From the NCBI RefSeq assembly GCF_011067745.1, contig NZ_JAAMPJ010000001.1, forward strand, positions 1,474,829-1,538,828: a stretch of 64,000 nucleotides of DNA. The letters are read 5' to 3'. The notes under the pieces were generated by a model that worked only from the letters and a program-made list of their open reading frames with translations, had not been told where the DNA came from and did no database searches. Made by a program: the position numbers and the translations under genes. Positions 34,811-44,676 of this stretch are shown in pieces. Source of the stretch: Lentzea alba (GTDB taxonomy: Bacteria > Actinomycetota > Actinomycetes > Mycobacteriales > Pseudonocardiaceae). How positions within the stretch are numbered: position 1 is the stretch's first letter; every line of letters begins with the position of its first letter.

Positions 34811-35551
34811 ATGGCTGAGGTTCTGCTGGAGCACCACGATTCCGTCGCCGTGATCACGATCAACGACCCGGAACGGCGCAACGCGCTGACGATCGATCTG
34901 TCGCAGGAGCTGCACGACAAGGTCAAGGAGGCCGAGGAGACGGCCAACGCGCTGATCGTCACGGGTGCGCCGCCCGCGTTCTGCGCCGGCGCGGACCTCA
35001 CGCAGCTCGGCAATTCCAAGGACGAAGGGCTCAAGCGGATCTACCAGGGTTTCCTGGCCGTGGCGAACGCCACGATTCCGACGATCGCCGCCGTCAACGG
35101 TGCGGCGGTCGGGGCCGGGCTCAACCTCGCGCTGGCCGCGGATCTGCGGATCGCCGGGCCGAAAGCGCGGTTCGACGCTCGGTTCCTGCAGCTCGGGATT
35201 CACCCCGGCGGCGGCATGACGTGGATGTTGCAGAAGATCACCAACAGGCAGACCGCGACGGCGATGACCTTGTTCGGGCAGATCCTGGACGCTGACCAGG
35301 CGCTCGCGCACGGCCTCGTCTACGCGACCGCCGAAGACCCACTCGCAGTAGCGAAAGAGCTGGCAAAAGCGGCTGCCGAGGCACCAGCGGCACTCGTGCG
35401 GACCATCAAGGCCACGATGCGGGCGACCGATGCAATGCACGACCACGCGGAGGCGGTCGAGACGGAGCTGCGGCCACAGGTGGCTTCGATCGACACTCCA
35501 GAATTCGCTGCCAGGCTTGCCGCGATGAAGGCTCGGATCAGCGGGCGGTAA
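34811..35551 (+). CDS. Enoyl-CoA hydratase/isomerase family protein
   Basis: 246 aa crotonase fold. NDPERRNALT near the start, oxyanion-hole motif FCAGADLTQL, and AAVNGAAVGAGLNLALAADLRIAG. The usual second catalytic strip GxxPGxGGT is GIHPGGGMT, and the position of the general acid/base glutamates is not conserved (ARFLQLGIHPG), so it may be an isomerase or lyase rather than a classical hydratase. Starts 5 bases after the Lrp gene and is probably cotranscribed with it. Confidence 0.9.
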   Translation: MAEVLLEHHDSVAVITINDPERRNALTIDLSQELHDKVKEAEETANALIVTGAPPAFCAGADLTQLGNSKDEGLKRIYQGFLAVANATIPTIAAVNGAAVGAGLNLALAADLRIAGPKARFDARFLQLGIHPGGGMTWMLQKITNRQTATAMTLFGQILDADQALAHGLVYATAEDPLAVAKELAKAAAEAPAALVRTIKATMRATDAMHDHAEAVETELRPQVASIDTPEFAARLAAMKARISGR

Positions 35552-35762
35552 GTGTTACCTTGAGTAACAGGTATCGAGGGTGACGTCTGCCGCATTCGGG
35601 TATCCGCTGGTAATGCAGTGCTTACCGTTCAGTTAAGGACCCGGTGCGGCAGATGGGACAGTTCGTCTCGCCTGGTGGTACACGGCCCGTCTCGCAGGCG
35701 GTCCTGGCGACTACCCTCGCGGTGGGGCACAGCCACCCTTGGAGAGAGGTATCGGCGTAGGA

Positions 35763-37601
35763 ATGAGCACTGAGACCCGCAAGCTGGATCGCGTTGTGAT
35801 CCGCTTCGCCGGCGACTCCGGTGACGGCATGCAGCTCACCGGAGACCGGTTCACGTCGGAAGCGGCGGCGTTCGGCAACGACCTCGCCACGCAGCCCAAC
35901 TTCCCCGCCGAGATCCGCGCACCACAGGGCACGCTGCCCGGTGTGTCGTCGTTCCAGCTGCACTTCGCCGACTACGACATCCTGACGCCCGGTGACCGTC
36001 CCGACGTTCTCGTCGCGATGAACCCGGCCGCGCTCAAGGCGAACGTCGTCGACCTGCCGGACGGCGGCATCCTCATCGTCAACACCGACGAGTTCACGAA
36101 GCGGAACCTGACGAAGGTCGGGTACGACTCGAACCCGCTCGAGGACGACTCGCTCGAGAGGTTCCAGGTGCACAAGGTCGCCATGGCGACCATGACCATC
36201 GGTGCGCTGGAGGAGACCGGGCTCGGCAAGAAGGACGCGGAACGCGCGAAGAACATGTTCGCGCTCGGCCTTCTGTCGTGGATGTACCACCGGCCCACCG
36301 AAGGCACGGAACGGTTCCTGCGCGAGAAGTTCGCGAAGAAGCCGGACATCGCCGAGGCCAACGTCCTGGCGTTCCGCGCCGGCTACTACTACGGCGAGAC
36401 CACCGAAGCCTTCGCCGTCACCTACGAGGTGGCGCCCGCGAAGCTGAACGTCGGTACCTACCGCCAGATCACCGGCAACACGGCGACGGCGTACGGCATC
36501 GTCGCGGCGGCCCAGCTCGCGAAGCTGCCCGTCGTGCTCGGCACGTACCCGATCACGCCGGCGTCGGACATCCTGCACGAGCTGAGCAAGCACAAGAACT
36601 TCGACATCACCACGGTGCAGGCCGAGGACGAGATCGCGGGCATCGGCATCGCGCTCGGTGCGTCCTACGGCGGTGCGATCGGCGTGACGTCGACGTCCGG
36701 TCCCGGTATCGCGCTCAAGTCCGAGACCATCGGCCTCGGCGTGATGACCGAACTGCCGCTGCTCGTGATCGACGTGCAGCGCGGTGGCCCGTCCACCGGT
36801 CTGCCGACGAAGACCGAGCAGGCCGACCTGCTGCAGGCGATGTTCGGCCGCAACGGCGAGTCGCCCGTGCCGATCGTGGCGCCGCAGTCCCCCTCGGACT
36901 GCTTCGACGCCGTGGTGGACGCGACCAGGATCGCGCTGAAGTACCGCACGCCGGTGCTGTTCCTGTCCGACGGCGCGATCGCGAACGGCTCCGAGCCGTG
37001 GCTGATCCCGGACGTCGACACGCTGCCGGACCTGAGCGTCGAGTTCGCGACGGACCCGGAGACGTTCCAGCCGTACTCGCGTGACCCGGAGACGCTGGCC
37101 CGGCCGTGGGCGGTGCCCGGTACTCCCGGTCTGCAGCACCGCATCGGCGGTCTGGAGAAGCAGGACGTCACCGGCAACATCTCGTACGATCCGGAGAACC
37201 ACGACCGCATGGTGCGCCTGCGCCAGGCGAAGATCGACGGCATCGAGGTGCCGGACGTCGAGGTCGAGGACCCGAGCGGCGAGGCGAAGGTGCTGGTCGT
37301 GGGCTGGGGTTCGTCCTACGGCCCGATCGGCGCCGCGGCTCGCCGGGTCCGCAAGCTGGGTCTGCCGGTCGCGCACGCGCACCTGCGGCACCTCAACCCG
37401 TTCCCGAAGAACCTGGGTGAGGTGCTGAAAAAGTACGAAAAGGTCATCGTGCCGGAAATGAACCTGGGGCAGCTGGCGTTGCTCTTGAGGGCGAAGTATC
37501 TGGTGGACGCCGTGTCGTACACCAAGGTGCAGGGGCTGCCCTTCAAGGCTGAAGAGCTGCAGGACGTGCTCGCTGACGTGATCAAGGGGGTGTCGGCGTG
37601 A
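35763..37601 (+). CDS. korA: 2-oxoacid:ferredoxin oxidoreductase, fused gamma/alpha subunit
   Basis: 612 aa from ATG 35763 (GAGAGAGG upstream). N-terminal gamma domain (about 1-190: VVIRFAGDSGDGMQLTGDRF, PNFPAEIRAPQGTLPGVSSFQ) fused to the alpha pyrimidine domain (GTYPITPASDILHEL, VQAEDEIAGIGIALGASYGG, TSTSGPG) and a transketolase-C-like tail. This is the actinobacterial KorA that with KorB converts 2-oxoglutarate (or related acid) to the acyl-CoA with ferredoxin, in a variant TCA cycle. Overlaps korB by 4 bases. Confidence 0.93.
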   Translation: MSTETRKLDRVVIRFAGDSGDGMQLTGDRFTSEAAAFGNDLATQPNFPAEIRAPQGTLPGVSSFQLHFADYDILTPGDRPDVLVAMNPAALKANVVDLPDGGILIVNTDEFTKRNLTKVGYDSNPLEDDSLERFQVHKVAMATMTIGALEETGLGKKDAERAKNMFALGLLSWMYHRPTEGTERFLREKFAKKPDIAEANVLAFRAGYYYGETTEAFAVTYEVAPAKLNVGTYRQITGNTATAYGIVAAAQLAKLPVVLGTYPITPASDILHELSKHKNFDITTVQAEDEIAGIGIALGASYGGAIGVTSTSGPGIALKSETIGLGVMTELPLLVIDVQRGGPSTGLPTKTEQADLLQAMFGRNGESPVPIVAPQSPSDCFDAVVDATRIALKYRTPVLFLSDGAIANGSEPWLIPDVDTLPDLSVEFATDPETFQPYSRDPETLARPWAVPGTPGLQHRIGGLEKQDVTGNISYDPENHDRMVRLRQAKIDGIEVPDVEVEDPSGEAKVLVVGWGSSYGPIGAAARRVRKLGLPVAHAHLRHLNPFPKNLGEVLKKYEKVIVPEMNLGQLALLLRAKYLVDAVSYTKVQGLPFKAEELQDVLADVIKGVSA

Positions 37602-38647
37602 CTGCGATCGACCTCGGAATCCCCGGCTTGACCGGGGTTCCCACCACCGACGAGAAGCAGACTGCCAGGGACTACAAGTCGGACCAGGAAGTCCGCTGGT
37701 GCCCCGGCTGCGGCGACTACATCGTGCTCAACACCATGCAGTCGTTCCTGCCGTCACTGGGTCTCAAGCGCGAGAACATCGTGTTCGTCTCGGGCATCGG
37801 GTGCTCGTCCCGGTTCCCGTACTACATGAACACCTACGGCATGCACTCCATCCACGGCCGTGCGCCCGCCATCGCGTCGGGTCTCGCCGTGGCGCGGCCG
37901 GACCTGAGCGTGTGGGTGGTGACCGGTGACGGCGACGCGCTGTCGATCGGCGGCAACCACCTGATCCACACGTTGCGCCGCAACGTGAACCTCAAGATCC
38001 TGCTGTTCAACAACCGGATCTACGGCCTGACCAAGGGCCAGTACTCGCCGACCTCCGAGGAAGGCAAGGTCACCAAGTCGACGCCGATCGGCTCGGTCGA
38101 CCACCCGTTCAACCCGGTGTCACTGGCACTGGGCGCGGAAGCCTCCTTCGTGGGCCGGGCGCTGGACTCGGACAAGGCCGGTCTCACCTCGGTGCTGCGC
38201 CAGGCCGCGGAACACCGCGGGTCGGCTCTCGTGGAGATCTACCAGAACTGCCCGATCTTCAACGACGGCGCGTTCGACGTGCTGAAGGACGCGGACGAGG
38301 CACAGCGGCGGATCATCAACGTCGTCGACGGCGAGCCGATCCGGTTCGGTCGTGAGGGCGAGTACTGCGTGACCCGCGAGGGCTTCGGGCTCACGGTCGC
38401 CAAGTCCGCGGACGTGGACGCGAGCGACATCGTCGTGCACGACGCGTCGGACCTGAACCTGTCGTTCGCGCTCTCGCGGCTCTCGACGCAGGACCTCACG
38501 CACACCGTCACCGGCGTGTTCCGGCGGGCGGACCGGCCGACGTACGACGACGGCGTGCGCGCGCAGGTGAACGAGGCCAAGGCGGCCAAGCCGGCGAACC
38601 TCAGCAAGCTGCTGCACGGCAAGGACACCTGGACCGTGGTCGGCTAG
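37598..38647 (+). CDS. korB: 2-oxoacid:ferredoxin oxidoreductase, beta subunit
   Basis: 349 aa. TPP/Fe-S subunit: WCPGCGDYIVLNTM (two of the cluster cysteines), GIGCSSRFPYY, TPP-magnesium motif GDGDALSIGGNHLIH ... NNRIYGLTKGQYSPTS, and further cysteine YQNCPIFND for the [4Fe-4S]. GTG start inside the korA stop (GTGA). Ends at a perfect 19-bp hairpin. No ferredoxin gene nearby. Confidence 0.94.
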   Translation: MTAIDLGIPGLTGVPTTDEKQTARDYKSDQEVRWCPGCGDYIVLNTMQSFLPSLGLKRENIVFVSGIGCSSRFPYYMNTYGMHSIHGRAPAIASGLAVARPDLSVWVVTGDGDALSIGGNHLIHTLRRNVNLKILLFNNRIYGLTKGQYSPTSEEGKVTKSTPIGSVDHPFNPVSLALGAEASFVGRALDSDKAGLTSVLRQAAEHRGSALVEIYQNCPIFNDGAFDVLKDADEAQRRIINVVDGEPIRFGREGEYCVTREGFGLTVAKSADVDASDIVVHDASDLNLSFALSRLSTQDLTHTVTGVFRRADRPTYDDGVRAQVNEAKAAKPANLSKLLHGKDTWTVVG

Positions 38648-38657
38648 AGCTCAGAAC

Positions 38658-38700
38658 ACGCGAAAGGCCCGCCAGCGCGCTGCTGGCGGGCCTTTCGCGT
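38658..38700. terminator. Bidirectional terminator between korB and the disordered membrane protein
   Basis: Perfect 19-bp arms (38658-38676, 38682-38700) with a 5-base loop, containing AAAGGCCCGCC on one side and its complement on the other; serves convergent genes. Confidence 0.85.
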
Positions 38701-38716
38701 TGCAAGAGCGTCCCGG

Positions 38717-40975
38717 TCAGGGGGCCGGTCGGAACCCGGCCTTCTCGGCGTCGGACTCGGTGCGGAACCACACGTCCGCACGCGTCTCGCCGAAGTTCGC
38801 CGATCCCTCGGTGTAGTAACGACGACCGGTCAGGGTCGCCTTCACCGCGAAGTCCGCGGCCGGCGCGTGACCGTCCGACTTGGGCAGCACCGAACCCGGA
38901 CCGAACGGCGAACGCGGGTTGAAGCCCTCCGGCTGCTGGAACCGCGACGACGGACCGGCGGGCGCGCCGTTGGGACGGCTGCTCGGGGCCGGCGCGCCAC
39001 CCGTGGACGGCGAGAAGCCGACCGGGCGCGGCCGCGCCGGAAGTGCCGCCGCGGGTGCGGGCGGGGCTTCCTGCTTCGGCTGTTCGAAGGCCGCGAACGC
39101 CGAGAAGCTCTGCTGCCGCTGCTGGGTGGTGCGCCGGGCCTCGCGGATCGGCAGACCCGCTTCGGTGGTCCGCTGCGGCAGGTCGGTCTCGGGTTCCGGC
39201 TCGGGCTCCGGAGGGGCGGCGAGCAACGGCTCGCCGCTCGGCACGAACTTCGGCACGAACGGCTGGTCGTTGCTCGAGTCCGGGAGCGTGCGGGTCTGGC
39301 CGAGAGCGGGCAACGGCTCGTCGGCGTCCAGCAGCGGTTCGAACAGCGACCGCGGGCGGTCGGGAACCGGGGCGGGGGCGGGTGCTTCCGCGGTCTGGGA
39401 GGAGAACGCGGCGCCGACGGCACGTGGCGTGCGCTCCTGGGTCTCTTCAGCCTCAACGCGCGGCTCGAACGCCGAGAACGGCGCGGGCGCCGGGGCACCG
39501 GGGGCCGTGAATGGGGCGGGCGCGCCGTGGTCGGCAAAGGCCGCAGGGGCGCTGCGATCAGTGAACAGCTCGCGCGTGGGAAGCGGCGCGGGAGCGCCGG
39601 AGTCAGCGAACGGCTCACGAACGGGAAGCGTCTCGCGCGTGGGGAGCGGCTCGCGCGTGGGGAGCGGCTCGCGCGTGGGGAGCGGCTCGGAGACGCTGCG
39701 ATCCGCGAACGGCTCACGAACGGGAAGCGGCGCGGCAGCACTGGAGTCGGTGTACGGCTCGCGGGCACCGGGGTCGGTGAACGGCTCGTCCTGAGCGACC
39801 TCGGGCTCGACGAACTCCTCGACGGCGGGCTCGGGCTCCTCGTACGCGGGCTCCTGCCGCAACGAGTGCGCGGATTCCTGCGGCTCGCGGTACGCGTGCG
39901 CCGGTTCCTGCTCGGGCTCCGGTTCCGTGAACGCCTGTTCGTCGGCCAGCGTCGTCTCGAAGACGCCGTTGCGCACGTGCGGCGCGTCCAGGTCGATCGG
40001 CTCGATCAGGCCGGTCTGCTCGGCCGGCGACTCCGGCTCGACGAACCCGTCCAGCTGGCCGGAGATCTCGTCGCTCAGGCCGGGGTACTCGCCGGTGAGG
40101 TCGTTGGCGGGCCAGGTGCCCTCCTCGACCGCGATGTACGTCGTCTGCTCGGACCGAGTGCGGGCGGGCTCGTCCTCCTGCTCGCGGGCCTCGTCGAGGA
40201 ACGCCTCCTGCTCGTCCTCGGCCCAGACCTCGCGCGGCTGGTAGATGAAGTCGTCGGGCTGCTCGTCGATCTCGGGACCGGCGGTCGGCTCGTGGACCGG
40301 CGCGGCGACCTCGGCGGTCGGCTCCGCGACGGTGGGCACGTACGACGGCTGCTCCGCGGGGAGTTCCGGCTCGTCGTCGAAGTCGGCGGCCTCGAGCCCG
40401 GATCGCGGCAGGACCGTCGTCATCTCGGCCGGCGTCTCCTCCGGCACGTCGCCAGGGGCGAGTCGCTCGAAGAGGGAACGCGGGCGGTCGTCCTCGGCCA
40501 GCGCCCGCTGCTCGGCCAGCTGCTCCTCGAAGCGGCGCTGGGCCTCTTCCGGCTCCATGTACTGGCGGACCGGGGCGGAGGGCTCTTCCTCGTGCTCCTC
40601 AGGAGCAGCGGCGACGGGTTCCGGCTCCGGCTCGGCGACCGGCAGCGGCGCCAGCGACGGCGTCGGCACGGGCTCGCCGAAGTAGGCGGGCGGCTCCACG
40701 TACGGCGCGGGGGCGGGAGCCGGCGCGGGAACGGGCGGCGCCAGCACCTCGTCGCTGAGCGAACGCGGCGGAGCGTCGTCCCACTCGTCGACCTCGAAGT
40801 CGTCGTCGCGAAGCTGCGTCGCGATCGGGGGTGCCGACCTGCGCGCTTCGAGAAGTTGATCTTCGAGCTCGGCCACCTGCCGGCGTGCAGGCCGAACCAT
40901 CACCAGCCACGTGAGCACGGCTCCCGCGACGAAAGACAGCAGACTCCACAGCCAGACCTGCCCGAAGACATTCAC
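38717..40975 (-). CDS. Membrane-anchored, largely disordered protein with C-terminal sunset-like domain
   Basis: 752 aa from the GTG at 40975 (ATG-less start; the upstream 12 codons are unlikely). One transmembrane helix (about 6-26) then a charged coil and ~650 residues of Pro/Glu/Ala-rich low-complexity sequence. It includes repeated REPLPT / REPFAD units around residues 425-475. The last ~50 residues (KATLTGRRYYTEGSANFGETRADVWFRTESDAEKAGFRPAP region) match the small actinobacterial 'sunset' module, whose core is ...YHTPxSxxYxxTxAEVWFxSEExAxxAGF. Possible tether between membrane and a soluble partner; function unknown. Confidence 0.8.
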   Translation of the reverse strand: MNVFGQVWLWSLLSFVAGAVLTWLVMVRPARRQVAELEDQLLEARRSAPPIATQLRDDDFEVDEWDDAPPRSLSDEVLAPPVPAPAPAPAPYVEPPAYFGEPVPTPSLAPLPVAEPEPEPVAAAPEEHEEEPSAPVRQYMEPEEAQRRFEEQLAEQRALAEDDRPRSLFERLAPGDVPEETPAEMTTVLPRSGLEAADFDDEPELPAEQPSYVPTVAEPTAEVAAPVHEPTAGPEIDEQPDDFIYQPREVWAEDEQEAFLDEAREQEDEPARTRSEQTTYIAVEEGTWPANDLTGEYPGLSDEISGQLDGFVEPESPAEQTGLIEPIDLDAPHVRNGVFETTLADEQAFTEPEPEQEPAHAYREPQESAHSLRQEPAYEEPEPAVEEFVEPEVAQDEPFTDPGAREPYTDSSAAAPLPVREPFADRSVSEPLPTREPLPTREPLPTRETLPVREPFADSGAPAPLPTRELFTDRSAPAAFADHGAPAPFTAPGAPAPAPFSAFEPRVEAEETQERTPRAVGAAFSSQTAEAPAPAPVPDRPRSLFEPLLDADEPLPALGQTRTLPDSSNDQPFVPKFVPSGEPLLAAPPEPEPEPETDLPQRTTEAGLPIREARRTTQQRQQSFSAFAAFEQPKQEAPPAPAAALPARPRPVGFSPSTGGAPAPSSRPNGAPAGPSSRFQQPEGFNPRSPFGPGSVLPKSDGHAPAADFAVKATLTGRRYYTEGSANFGETRADVWFRTESDAEKAGFRPAP

Positions 40976-41120
40976 GGGTAAGCCCCTTCTACGACCACAC
41001 TCCGGCCCCACTCACTCGGAAGGGTGAGCACGGCCAAACTACAGTGCCTTCGATGATGCTCCGTCACTACGCCGTTCAGCGCAAACAGCCGGAGGAAACG
41101 CCAGCGTAGAGTGGCATTTT

Positions 41121-42080
41121 GTGCCGCCTCTGACGACCTCTTCCCTCAGTTCGACAGAAGTTCACACCCAAGGGCGAGGCGTCACGTACGGCGTACTCGC
41201 CTACGTCCTCTGGGGCCTGTTCCCCGCCTACTGGCCACTCCTCGTGCCCGCCCAGCCGATCGAGGTGCTCGCCCACCGAATCGTCTGGTCGTTCGTCACG
41301 CTCGCCATCGTCGTCGCGTTCCTACGGAGATGGCGCCCTTTCCTTGATTTATCCGGGAAAGGCTGGCTGATCGTTACCGCCGCCGCCGTGTTGATCACGG
41401 TGAACTGGGGCACCTACATCTACGCCGTGAACAGCCAGCACGTCGTCGAGTCGGCACTCGGCTACTTCATCACGCCGTTGGTCAGCGTGGGACTCGGCAT
41501 GATCTTCCTCAAAGAACGATTGCGTCTCGCTCAGGCCGTCGCGATCGGCGTCGTCGCCATCGCTGTGATCGTGCTCACCGTCGACTACGGCCGGCTGCCG
41601 GTGATCTCGCTCGTCCTGGCCTGCTCGTTCGGCGTCTACGGGCTGCTCAAGAAGAAGGTGCCGCTGGACGCCATCTCCAGCCTCACCGCGGAGAGCGCGG
41701 TGATCGCCCCGCTCGCGCTGGTCTACCTGATCGTGCTCGGCAGCGCGAACACCTTCACCACCGAAGGCACCGGCCACACGTTGATGATCCTCAGCACCGG
41801 AGTCGTCACGGCGGTCCCGCTGGTGCTGTTCGGCGCCGGCGCGCAACGGATTCCACTGATCACCATGGGCATGCTGCAGTACCTCGCGCCGGTCCTGCAG
41901 TTCGTCTGGGGCGTGTTCGTGGTGCACGAACCGATGCCGCCCAGCAGGTGGATCGGGTTCGCCCTCGTCTGGCTGGCCCTAGCGATCTTCACCTTCGACG
42001 CGGTCCGCAACCGCACGCGGGGCGCTTTCGTACTATCTGACAGTACGGAAGGGCCCCGCGTGCGGTCAGCCAGCAGTTAG
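41121..42080 (+). CDS. rarD: EamA family transporter RarD
   Basis: 319 aa, about ten transmembrane helices in two EamA halves. RarD hallmarks: GVTYGVLAYVLWGLFPAYWPLL, VEVLAHRIVWS, ALGYFITPLVSVGLGMIFLKERL and QYLAPVLQFVWGVFVVHEPM. GTG start without a strong ribosome site. RarD proteins are drug/metabolite transporters of poorly known substrate (chloramphenicol sensitivity in E. coli). Its stop overlaps the polyprenyl synthase gene tail to tail by 4 bases. Confidence 0.93.
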   Translation: MPPLTTSSLSSTEVHTQGRGVTYGVLAYVLWGLFPAYWPLLVPAQPIEVLAHRIVWSFVTLAIVVAFLRRWRPFLDLSGKGWLIVTAAAVLITVNWGTYIYAVNSQHVVESALGYFITPLVSVGLGMIFLKERLRLAQAVAIGVVAIAVIVLTVDYGRLPVISLVLACSFGVYGLLKKKVPLDAISSLTAESAVIAPLALVYLIVLGSANTFTTEGTGHTLMILSTGVVTAVPLVLFGAGAQRIPLITMGMLQYLAPVLQFVWGVFVVHEPMPPSRWIGFALVWLALAIFTFDAVRNRTRGAFVLSDSTEGPRVRSASS

Positions 42081-43078
42081 CGGGAGCGGGCCACTACGTA
42101 GGTGGCTAGTTCTTCGAGGGCGGCGCGGGCGGCGCATTCAGGCAGTTTGCCCAGTTCGGTGCGGGCTCGGTCGGCGTAGTCGTCGAGGGTCTCGCGGGCC
42201 TTGTCCATGCCGGAGGACTTGCGCAGCAACGAAAGCGCCTCGTCCACGAGCTCGTCCTCGGTGATCGGCCCCGCGAGCAGCTCGGCGAGCCGCGTCTCGG
42301 ACGGGTCCGTCAGCGCGTAGAGCATCGGCAGCGTCTTCACGCCCTCGCGCAGGTCGGTGCCCGGTGTCTTGCCGGACTCGACCGACGGCGACGCGATGTC
42401 GATGACGTCGTCGGAGATCTGGAACGCGGCACCGATCACCTCGGCGTACCGGCGCAGCGCGTCGATCTGCTCGTCGGTCGCGTCGGAGAACATCCCGCCG
42501 AAGCGAGCCGCCGTCGCGATCAGGACGCCGGTCTTCTCCTCGATCACCTTCAGGTAGTGGGAGATCGGGTCCTCGCCCGGCTGCGGGCCGACGGTCTCGC
42601 GCATCTGGCCGGTCACCAGGACCGAGAAGGTCTCCGCGATGATCCGCGCCGCGTCCGTCCCCAGGTCGGCGGTCAGCCGGGACGCGTGGGCGAACAGGAA
42701 GTCACCCGTGAGGATCGCGATGCTGTTGTCCCACTTGACGTTCGCGGAGACCGCTCCGCGCCGCATGGTCGCCTCGTCCATGACGTCGTCGTGGTAGAGC
42801 GTCGCGAGGTGGGTGAGCTCGACCACAGTGGCCGCCTTGATGACCTTTTCCCGGTCCCAGTCGGCGCCGAACTGCGATGCGAGCAGTGTGAAGAGCGGGC
42901 GGATCCGCTTTCCGCCCGCCTCCACAAGGTGAAGCGAGGTTTCCGTGACCGGGTGGAACTCGCTCTGCACGACGTCGTGCAGGTTGCGCTCCACCTCGGC
43001 CAGGCCGTCCTGGACTACCTCGGTGAGCACGGGGTCCACCAACGCGAACCCCGGTCCCTCATGCTCGCTACTGGTCAC
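42077..43078 (-). CDS. Long-chain polyprenyl diphosphate synthase (menaquinone side chain)
   Basis: 333 aa. Trans-isoprenyl synthase with both aspartate-rich motifs: LYHDDVMDEATMRRG (first) and QISDDVIDIASPS (second), plus GGKRIRPLF near the start and FLFAHASRLTAD. It sits just downstream of nuoN and menaquinone is the electron acceptor of NuoA-N, so it most likely makes the nona- or octaprenyl chain of menaquinone (GrcC/HepT-like). Gap to nuoN is 19 bases, so it may be the last gene of the nuo operon. Confidence 0.9.
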   Translation of the reverse strand: MTSSEHEGPGFALVDPVLTEVVQDGLAEVERNLHDVVQSEFHPVTETSLHLVEAGGKRIRPLFTLLASQFGADWDREKVIKAATVVELTHLATLYHDDVMDEATMRRGAVSANVKWDNSIAILTGDFLFAHASRLTADLGTDAARIIAETFSVLVTGQMRETVGPQPGEDPISHYLKVIEEKTGVLIATAARFGGMFSDATDEQIDALRRYAEVIGAAFQISDDVIDIASPSVESGKTPGTDLREGVKTLPMLYALTDPSETRLAELLAGPITEDELVDEALSLLRKSSGMDKARETLDDYADRARTELGKLPECAARAALEELATYVVARSR

Positions 43079-43097
43079 ACCAGCAGACTACGTACAC

Positions 43098-44675
43098 CTA
43101 GCTGAGGAAGGTGCCGGTACCCGCCCAATCGAGCACGAACGTGGGCCACAAACCGAGCACCAAGGTCACCACCGCACCCAACGTGATCGCGATCGTGGTG
43201 AACGCACCGGGCACGGTGACGGTCGGGCCATCCGGCGCCGGCTCGCTGAAGTACATCAGCACGATCACCCGCAGGTAGAAGAACGCCGCGACGGCCGAGG
43301 CCACCAGGGCGATCACCACGAGCGGCGTCAGGCCGGCCTCGATCGCCGCGCTGAACACGACGAACTTGCCGATGAAGCCGGACGTCAGCGGAATTCCGGC
43401 CAGTGCCAGCAACAGGAACGTGAAGGTGGCCGCCACGATCGGCGACCGCTTCGCGAGACCTGCCCACTGCGACAGGTGCGTCGCCTCGCCGTCCGAGTTG
43501 CGGACCAGCGACACGATGCCGAACGCGGCGATCGTGGTGAAGCCGTACGCCAGCAGGTAGAACAGCGTCGCGCTCACCCCGGGCGAGGTGCCCTCGGGGG
43601 TCAACGCGATCGAGCCGATCAGCAGGAAGCCCGCGTGCGCCACCGACGAGTACGCGATCATGCGCTTCACGTCGGTCTGCGTGAGACCCAGCACCGCACC
43701 GATCACCATCGACACCACGGCGACGCCGTAGAGAACGCCGCGCCACTCCCACTGCGTGTTCTCGAACGCCACCGTGAGCACGCGCAGGATGCCGCCGAAC
43801 GCGGCGACCTTGGTGCACGCGGCCATGAACGCCGTCACCGGCGTCGGCGCGCCCTGGTACACGTCCGGGGTCCAGGCGTGGAACGGGCCGACGGCCGCCT
43901 TGAACAGCAGACCCACCACCAGCAGGCCGAAGCCCGCGAACAGCAGCGTGTCCGAACGGTCCGTGCCGGCCGCCGCGGTCGCGATGGCCGAGAGCTTCAC
44001 CGAACCCGCGTAGCCGTACAGCAGAGCCACGCCGTACAGGAAGAACGCGGAGGCGAACGCACCGAGCAGGAAGTACTTCACGGCCGCTTCCTGCGAGAGC
44101 AGGCGACGACGGCGAGCCAGGCCGCACAGCAGGTACAGCGGCAGCGACAGGACTTCCAGCGCGATGAACATGGTCAGCAGGTCGTTCGACGCGACGAACG
44201 TCATCATGCCGCCGAGCGCGAACAGCGTGAGCGGGAAGACCTCGGTCTGCATGCCGGTCTTCGTCGCCTGCGCGCGGTCCTGGACGGTGCCCGGACGGAT
44301 CGCGGCCTGGGCCACGAACGCGCCCCCCGGCTCCACCGAGCGGTCGGCGATCAGCAACACCGACCCGAACGCCAGCACCAGCAACGTGGCCCACAGGAAC
44401 AGCGCCGGCGAGTCGACCGCGATCGCGCCCGCCAGCGTCGCCACGCCCTGCTCGGGACGCTCCGAGGTCGCGTAGAGGATCAACGTGCCGGTGGCCGCGA
44501 CCAGCGTGACGAGCGTGAGCACGAGCTGCACGGCCCACCGCTGGTACTTGGGCAGCAACGCTTCCAGCAGCACGCTGAGGCAGGCCGCGCCGAGCACGAC
44601 CAGCATCGGCGCGATGGCGCCGTAATCGATCTCCGGCGCCTCGATCTGCTGCGCCTGAGCGACGAGAAGGTTCAC
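43098..44675 (-). CDS. nuoN: NADH-quinone oxidoreductase subunit N
   Basis: 525 aa, fourteen-helix antiporter-like subunit (proton_antipo_M fold). Family motifs include EVLSLPLYLLCGLARRRR, AAVKYFLLGAFASAFFLYG, and AYSSVAHAGFLLIGSIAL with the lysine-containing half-channel. One of three proton-pumping subunits with L and M. GTG start one base after the nuoM stop. Last of the 14 nuo genes. Confidence 0.97.
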   Translation of the reverse strand: MNLLVAQAQQIEAPEIDYGAIAPMLVVLGAACLSVLLEALLPKYQRWAVQLVLTLVTLVAATGTLILYATSERPEQGVATLAGAIAVDSPALFLWATLLVLAFGSVLLIADRSVEPGGAFVAQAAIRPGTVQDRAQATKTGMQTEVFPLTLFALGGMMTFVASNDLLTMFIALEVLSLPLYLLCGLARRRRLLSQEAAVKYFLLGAFASAFFLYGVALLYGYAGSVKLSAIATAAAGTDRSDTLLFAGFGLLVVGLLFKAAVGPFHAWTPDVYQGAPTPVTAFMAACTKVAAFGGILRVLTVAFENTQWEWRGVLYGVAVVSMVIGAVLGLTQTDVKRMIAYSSVAHAGFLLIGSIALTPEGTSPGVSATLFYLLAYGFTTIAAFGIVSLVRNSDGEATHLSQWAGLAKRSPIVAATFTFLLLALAGIPLTSGFIGKFVVFSAAIEAGLTPLVVIALVASAVAAFFYLRVIVLMYFSEPAPDGPTVTVPGAFTTIAITLGAVVTLVLGLWPTFVLDWAGTGTFLS

Positions 44676-44676
44676 G

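Noticed and set aside
35622..37391. Minus-strand frame of 589 codons opposite korA
   Set aside because: Antisense shadow; korA on the other strand has unmistakable motifs and a ribosome site.
38867..40981. Plus-strand frame of 704 codons opposite the disordered membrane protein
   Set aside because: Mirrors the repeated low-complexity coding strand; no independent start signals or motifs.
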